Below are positions 58,655 through 64,000 of a stretch of DNA of 64,000 nucleotides, one piece after another (position 1 is the first letter of the stretch; each line of letters begins with the position of its first letter). Under the pieces are notes generated by a model. The model saw nothing but the letters and a program-made list of their open reading frames with translations. It was not told where the DNA came from and ran no database searches. The DNA lies in assembly GCA_030762935.1 (NCBI GenBank), contig CM060883.1:33999501-34063500 (forward strand). Reading direction: 5' to 3'. This stretch comes from Hymenopus coronatus. Lineage: Eukaryota; Arthropoda; Insecta; Mantodea; Hymenopodidae. A program made the position numbers and the translations under genes.

Positions 58655-59790
58655 ATGAAATCTATATTGTTTCACCCAAAGAGTCGATACTGAGATTTCA
58701 CTGGAAATGCATGATTTGAGGACCCTTGAATAGAAAGAATCCGTGTCTATCTTTGTGTGTGTATGTAGGTTTTATGTCTCCCTGGGCAGCATAATTAAAA
58801 AACAAAAGCTAGGTACGTTAAATTCCAAACTTGGCTTTTTTTGTACGGATGCGACACGAACATTTTCAGAAAGCTATCTCCACCCTAAACTATTCATTCT
58901 ATGGAAGATTTTAAACATTTTGATTTTTACAAAAATGGCTCTAGTTTTGATTAAAATACCGTATATTAAATTTATTTACATCACAAATAAAATGTATATC
59001 TTCAATTTGTTAGGAACAGCTTTTGAAGTCTTTTTCATTGTGAATGACTTGGTGTAACTCGTAAACCCCAGGAGATAAGCTACTAAACAAGAAAAGTATA
59101 ATTATATCATATCCGTTACTTTTTGGAGGAGTGAACCATTTCCGAGATATTCCTTATTATTTGTTTCAATGTTACTTAAACCTTTACTAAAACTGAAAAC
59201 TGTCATTCCCGTTTCGGGTTTTACTTTATTGGCTACACAAAGAGAATGGGATTTCAATCACATAGCAACAAGCTTTTAAAAATGTTGGCGATCGCTTCAG
59301 GCCGTGTATTATCTTATTTCTCTTCTATTTATTCGTTTCGTAATCGGCTTACCCTCCCCGTAGTAGTAGGAATGGCACCCCCTAGGACCTACAAGCCAGT
59401 GACTAACGGTCAGAAGCCTACGGCGTGAAATCACAGAATGAGAGCCTGTTACGAGGGGTCGGCCCGTAGCCACGCATGCACATGTGGAAGTGCATGATAG
59501 GAAAGGTGATGATGGAGCAATTGGTGGAATGAGTGGCGGGGGAAACTGGAGGACCCGGAGAAAACTCACCTAGATGCCGCTTCGTCCATCATAAATCGCA
59601 CATGCAGGCACTCTAACACTCAACCAGGACGCCGCCTTCTTCTATTAATAGTGAACTAAAAAGTAAAGACTATTTCTGCTAATAATTATCTTGATTAGCA
59701 AATAGTACTTAGAAGAATAAGATACTGTAAAAATATTTGTTGCAGACTAGGTAGAGAAAGGAAGTCATGTGAATGGCACACATCTGCTTC
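58655..59790 (-). mobile_element. Old HER split by a SINE
   Basis: 58655-59329 (ATTGTTTCACCCAAAGAGTC to the AGTGTATTATCTTATTTC-equivalent block) and 59638-59790 (AAAAGTAAAGACTATTTCTG to GGCACACATCTGC). The S1 SINE lies between, inside the TTCGCTTCTACTTA-type block. Confidence 0.85.
59330..59637 (-). repeat. SINE family S1 with target duplication
   Basis: Minus-strand head GGCGGCGTCCTGGTTGAGTG, body GTTTTCTCCGGGTCCTCCAG, tail GCCGATTACGAAACGAAT. It is flanked by TCTTCTATT on both sides (59321-59329 and 59638-59646), an exact 9-bp target duplication that fits LINE-driven retroposition. Confidence 0.88.
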
Positions 59791-60304
59791 CTTCTTTAAA
59801 TTGAAATGCGTTAAACTGCTTGTAAACAACATTATTTATAATGTTTGTACCACGATGTTTTGGGTTGAATAAATTGGCTGTTATGTTGTTTTTCCTCTAT
59901 GTAAGCTCTTGCATAATCAGTGAAAAGACGCACAAAGTAAGGTGCGCCAATCTCTATATAATATTCATCTGAACTCCTGTGTTGCAGAAATTATGCATGA
60001 TAATTGATTTTGCCATTTAGAGTTCTTTATTAAATGGTTAATAATATTTCATGTAAGGATCATTTAGTAACCAGCACGTGTAATTACTAATGTGTATCCC
60101 ACTAATCCTTAGGGATAAATACCTCTCCCTGCTAACACCTGTACCATGCTATATAATCTAGCAGGATTTCATGTAAATGCTGGAAAACCACATCAGTTGA
60201 TATTTTCCAATTTCTTTTGTCTATTGATTAAGGTAATGCATCTATGAGCTTTGGAAAACCCAGAGTATGTTGAAATGTATACATTTATCACACACAATAA
60301 TAGT

Positions 60305-60454
60305 GAAAATTATAGCTTGTATTGTTATTTGAATAATGTTATTGATTTTCAAAATACATTATTCTAATAATCAGTCACGTGATGCACTTTTAAAAACATT
60401 AACACAACAATTTCAGTTTTACAGTAATTGAGTCTACGAATAGATATACCATGT
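60305..60454 (+). repeat. AT-rich interspersed repeat X, copy 2
   Basis: It matches 8655-8815 block by block. It abuts a HER hairpin end on the right. Confidence 0.6.
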
Positions 60455-60712
60455 TATTACTTTCTCTACACGCACTATGTAGATAGTGTATAGAGAAGGC
60501 ATTGCACTCCACCCAAAAATTCGATACCAAGATTTCACCGGATATATATGTTTTAGGGTCCCCTGTATCCAAGAAAAGTATTTTCAGAAAAAGGTCTGTG
60601 TGTGTTTGTGTGTCTGTGAACACGATAGCTCAAAAACGAAAAGTCGGTAAAATACCAAACTTGGTATTTAAGTATAATATCTTTCAGGGATGCAACCGGA
60701 AGATTTTGATGA
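60455..60712 (-). mobile_element. HER hairpin half, type A (fold-back partner)
   Basis: ATTACTTTCTCTACACGCAC with the palindrome to CAACCGGAAGATTTTGATGA. It joins a plus-strand hairpin half 5 bp later. Confidence 0.88.
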
Positions 60713-60717
60713 CTCTT

Positions 60718-61012
60718 TAGAAGCATTTTTGAGAAACTCAACATTTTCGAAAATTTTTTCATGTAAAGGATTTGGGATGGAAGGTTTTTCTTGAAAATCT
60801 TCGTGTTGCATCCCTGGAAGATACTGAACGTACATACCAACTTTGGTATTTAACGGACTTTTTTGTTTATGAGCTATGCTGCACACACAGGCATTTTTCT
60901 TGATTCAGGGGGTCCCTAATTTCCAGTGATATCCCAGTATCGAATTTTTGGGTGCAGTACAATACCTTCTCTATACACTATGTACATAGTACGTGTAGAG
61001 AATGTAAAAATC
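60718..61012 (+). mobile_element. HER hairpin half, type B (fold-back partner)
   Basis: From AGAAGCATTTTTGAGAAACT to the palindrome and GTAGAGAATGTAAAAAT. With the preceding copy it forms a 560-bp unit with a hairpin at both outer ends and no normal left end. Confidence 0.88.
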
Positions 61013-61029
61013 ATAAGCGTAGCAGGCTT

Positions 61030-61100
61030 CAACGTGATGCAGTGGTTAATATACAACCTTTTCACCCAGGACATCCGCTTTCGATTTCCGGCAGTGTAAT
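61030..61100 (+). repeat. tRNA-like SINE head
   Basis: GTGATGCAGTGGTTAATATAC (A-box-like) and GCTTTCGATTTCCGGC (B-box-like), followed by a short AT-rich tail. Confidence 0.45.
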
Positions 61101-61164
61101 GATATTTAACATATGGTGCTGAGAAAAAAATAAAAGTGCATATTACAAAAACACGAGAGGGAAC

Positions 61165-61260
61165 AGTGCTCACATTCCCATGTGGTTTAGTGGTTTGGTT
61201 ACCTCTCACTCGGGCCTGGGTACGAATCCCGGCATGTAAATGCCACTCAGAAAAACACAA
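61165..61260 (+). repeat. tRNA-like SINE head
   Basis: TGTGGTTTAGTGGTTTGG (A box) and CCTGGGTACGAATCCCGG (B box). The spacing is tRNA-like, but the stems do not close. A second TGTGGTTTGGTGGTTGG occurs at 61319, as if duplicated. Confidence 0.55.
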
Positions 61261-61478
61261 CACGTTTCACAAATTCGTGTTAAAACTAAATATGCTGAAA
61301 ATGCAGCAAGCAGTCTAATGTGGTTTGGTGGTTGGGGGTGTTTGGCTTTTATCAGGAATTCGATTGTACAAGTGTCATTTCACAGCGTTGATTCTCCCTG
61401 TATTACAATATTAGTTACGTTTCTTTGAATTTAGAGATTGAATGTTTGGTGCCTTCTGTAACAGAATATCCATAAACA

Positions 61479-62299
61479 AATCTGATAGTTTATGCTTCTA
61501 TTTACTTCATGATAAGAACAAAATAGCTGAAATAGTCTTATTACTTGCTTCCTTGTAAGTAGAAGCGAAATAATGGAGTACTATAGGTTAAAATGATAGC
61601 CAAAACCTGGTTGCTATGTGACTGAAGTTCCTTTGTTTTTACGGACAGGAGTTGACATATTCCTTTATGAGAAAAGTATGTTTTTTAAAGCTGAAACAAA
61701 AACAAGATATTTCTAAAAAAACGATCAAATCCGTGAAAAAAAGTACATAACATAAATTGTGTGTTTTAACGTGTTCTACATTTGTTGTGTGGTAAGTTTT
61801 TGTCCATCTCTTACGGTTTAGCAGTTATGCAAAATTCCGTAAAATTCATCCAGAATAAAGTAGTCTTCAGAGGCTTATACCAGAAAATTCAAGATATATA
61901 TTTTATTTGTCGTGCAAATATCTTAAATATAAGAGATTTTAATCAAAATCCTTAGAGCCCTTTTTATTAAATTCAACACTTTCGAAAATGTTCCATGTAA
62001 AGGATAGTTGGGGTGGGGGATTTTCTTGAAAATCTTCATGTCGCATCCTTGGAAGATACCAAACTTAAATACCAACTTTGGTATTCAACGGTGTTTTCGA
62101 TTTTGAGCTGATGTCCATAGACACACAGACACACATGCACACACATACACGGACCTGTTTCTAAATTATTTTTTTTTTGATTTAGGGGGACCCAAAACAT
62201 GTATTTCCGGTGAAATCTCGATATCGAAATTTTGGGTGGATTACAATACTTCTTTATCCATGTGTACATTGTACATACGGGGCTAGAGGAAGTAAAAAT
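61479..62299 (+). mobile_element. HER copy, type B, left end shortened
   Basis: TCTGATAG joins straight to TTTATGCTTCTATTTACTTC, removing about 45 bp of the left end. The right end keeps a diverged hairpin (CATGTGTACATTGTACAT) and GAGGAAGTAAAAAT. Confidence 0.9.
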
Positions 62300-62415
62300 C
62301 ACATAATAATTACACATTATTTTAGTTAATGTTTTCTTTTTTTTTCTTTCCATTATTGCACTATGCAATTCTATTTCCTATCAGTCTCTGAATTAAAGTA
62401 TTACGAATATATTTA

Positions 62416-62602
62416 TGCTTTCTCAAGCACGTATGCAAATTTAAATAGAGAAGGTATTATATATTTCAACCAAGATTTCGCCGGTTATCTTGAGACCTCC
62501 TAAATAAATAAAATATTTTTAGAAAAATAAAATGCCCTGTGTATATCTGTGAGTGCGTGTAGTAGTGAGTGTGTGTGTCTGTGGTAACCAAAACTAAAAA
62601 CA
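62416..62602 (-). mobile_element. HER terminal block only, type B
   Basis: TATGCTTTCTCAAGCACG with a decayed hairpin, to TGTGTGTCTGTGGTAACC and AAAACTAAAAAC. It breaks right after the seed. Confidence 0.75.
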
Positions 62603-62728
62603 TCTTATGTGTTCCATTCACGCAGCTTTCTCAACATCTGTGTAACAAATTATTGTTAAAAAGAACCTTAAGATTCTGTATACTTCATGCTAATCGAGAT
62701 AAACGTTAGTAGGGATTCTTCATTGTTT
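62603..62728 (+). mobile_element. HER left-end fragment
   Basis: TCTTATGTGTTCCATTCACG to CATGCTAATCGAGATAAACG. Only the first 120 bp is present. Confidence 0.75.
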
Positions 62729-62744
62729 TGGACTACTTAAGCTT

Positions 62745-62956
62745 TTTCTAACGGGACCGTGCAAAAAAAAAAAACAAACAAAATCTCAATTGTTTCACAC
62801 AGAAACCAGCTGCTACAAGTTGTAACTATTGCTTTAGCATCATTCATCCTCTTATCTCCCTTCTATTTACAGCAAAACAAGCAATAAAATAAATTTTGCT
62901 AATATTTATTTCAATTATCATGATATAGATAAAAGAATAATATTTTGTACTAATAT
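62745..62956 (-). mobile_element. HER inner-end fragment
   Basis: TTTTCTAACGGGACCGTGCA to AAGAATAATATTTTGTACTA, an older middle and inner end in minus orientation. It is probably the other half of 62416-62602. Confidence 0.65.
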
Positions 62957-63722
62957 TTCGATACCAAAATACATATTTTGGGTGCCCCTGAGTCAAAAAA
63001 AGCATTTTTAGAAAAAAAGTACGTGAACACGATAACTCAAAAACGAAATGTCGGTAAAATACCAAACATGGTATATCAATTTAGTAGTTTCCAAAAATGC
63101 GACACGAAGATTAAGGAAAATCTCTTCTCCCCCAACTACCCTTTAAATTACATGTTTTTGACAATTTTTATTTTCTCAAAAATGGCTCTAACGATTTTGA
63201 TTAAAATATCTTATATTATTGATATTTACGTCACAAATAAAATGTATATCTTGAATTTTCTGCAATTAGACTCCGAATATCTCTTTATTTTGGGCGAGTT
63301 TTTCAGAATTTTGTATACTGCTTAAACCGGAAGAGAGAGACAAAATCCTACTACACAAAACGGAGATCTTGTTAAAATACTTAATTTATATCATATACGT
63401 TTTTCTAGTAGAATTGACCATTTTCTAGATATTCTTGTTATTGGTTTCAGTTTTAATCTACCTAACTTTTCTCAAACGGGACCATGGAAAGCAAACAAAA
63501 CGTCATTTGTTTCAATCGAAAGGTGTTATATGGTTTATCTATTGCTTTAGTGCAATGTATCCTCTTGTGTACCTTATACTTATAAGAAAGCAAGTAATAA
63601 AAACCATTCTGCTAAGGTTTATCTCTGTTGTACTTTATAGATAAAAGAGTAATATTTTGTAAGAATTGTTTGTTTATATTGCAGATAGAGAAATTTATGT
63701 GACTGAAATATATCATATTTTG
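62957..63722 (-). mobile_element. HER copy, hairpin lost, type A
   Basis: From TTTCGATACCAAAATACAT through CACGATAACTC to GACTGAAATATATCATATT. The seed and hairpin are deleted. Confidence 0.85.
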
Positions 63723-63849
63723 TATAGATATTGAGGTAACGTCACTCCTATTTCTTCCACTCGATTTATGAACATAAAGAGTAAAGTTGTACGAATAAGA
63801 ACAACCGCTGCAAACAAACGCCTTCCGACAAATACTGCTTTGATGTTTT

Positions 63850-64000
63850 CCCGCTCTCTAGACAGAAGTGTGTTGTACTATTGGTTTAGCATAACTCATC
63901 CTCTTTATTTTCCTTATAATTAAGAGGAAACAAGTAATAAGACAAATTCTGCTAACGTTTATCTCGATTAGCATGACATAGATAAAAGAATAATATGTTG
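63850..64000 (-). mobile_element. HER fragment running off the window
   Basis: TAAGAGGAAACAAGTAATAA and CGATTAGCATGACATAGATA match the inner-end region. The copy continues beyond 64000. Confidence 0.75.

Noticed and set aside
1..64000. HERs as SINEs or LINE 3' ends because of the AAAAA terminus and many solo hairpin ends
   Set aside because: Full copies share a fixed 5' end, there is no pol III box or reverse transcriptase, and many fragments keep the 5' end and lose the 3' end. It is not fully excluded.
1..64000. HERs as ordinary MITEs
   Set aside because: The inverted ends are unequal in position, no TA, TTAA or 8-bp duplication is seen, and the palindrome is only at one end.

Overview
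This window looks like a repeat-dense, AT-rich, gene-poor stretch of a large animal genome, most likely an insect or other arthropod. The pointers are several decayed mariner transposases, tRNA-derived SINEs, a non-LTR retrotransposon RNase H fragment, many microsatellites, and no operons, bacterial promoters or long open frames. I found no intact host gene. The only stretch that could be a host exon is a weak candidate on the minus strand at 21274-21489.

The dominant feature is one interspersed family, called here HER (hairpin-ended repeat). I count about 50 copies or fragments, covering by eye about 45% of the window. A full copy is 850-900 bp. Read with the big hairpin on the right ('+' below), it starts TCTGATGTG with a small hairpin (ATGTGTTCCATTCACAT). 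Next come ACTTTCTCTACA, an inner hairpin GCTAAT...ATTAGC, a non-coding middle and a (CA)n microsatellite at a fixed place. It ends in a 34-36 nt palindrome around ACTATGTACATAGT, then AGAGAAAGTAAAAA. The inner ACTTTCTCTACA at the left is the inverted match of the extreme right end, so the terminal inverted repeats are asymmetric. Hairpin end, asymmetric inverted repeats, seeded microsatellite and no clear target duplication all resemble non-autonomous Helentron/HINE (DINE-1-like) rolling-circle elements. No Rep/helicase is present, so this is inference. At least two sequence types coexist: type A carries CACGATAACTC and GCACTCCACC; type B carries CAGCATAGCTC and AATGCACCC. Some type-B copies have an older, different middle.

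Layout: 1-8.4 kb is HER copies, many nested or broken, with one SINE at 5 kb. 8.6-20.6 kb has a SINE/HER pair, a mariner pseudogene (12.7-13.7 kb), a TIR element sitting inside a HER hairpin (14.3-14.8 kb) and more HERs. 20.9-22.8 kb is quiet and holds the exon candidate. 22.8-26 kb is full-length HERs. 26.4 kb is a 65-bp tandem array. 27.5-28.7 kb is a SINE cluster. 29-36 kb is HERs, with a tRNA-like fold-back element and a fold-back mariner each inserted into a HER. 36-41 kb is mostly unique. 41.3-42.5 kb is a degenerate CACTCGAA-type array inside a HER. 44.4-45.6 kb has (AAT)n, a mariner 5' fragment and an RNase H fragment. 46-56.8 kb is HERs plus a mariner split by a HER insertion (52.7-54.5 kb). 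58.6-64 kb is HERs, one split by a SINE with a clear target duplication, and a two-3'-ended HER.

The genes do not work together; this is a layered graveyard of mobile elements. Its value is that nested insertions give relative ages and exact element boundaries. All coordinates of repeat edges are by eye, usually good to about 5-20 bp.
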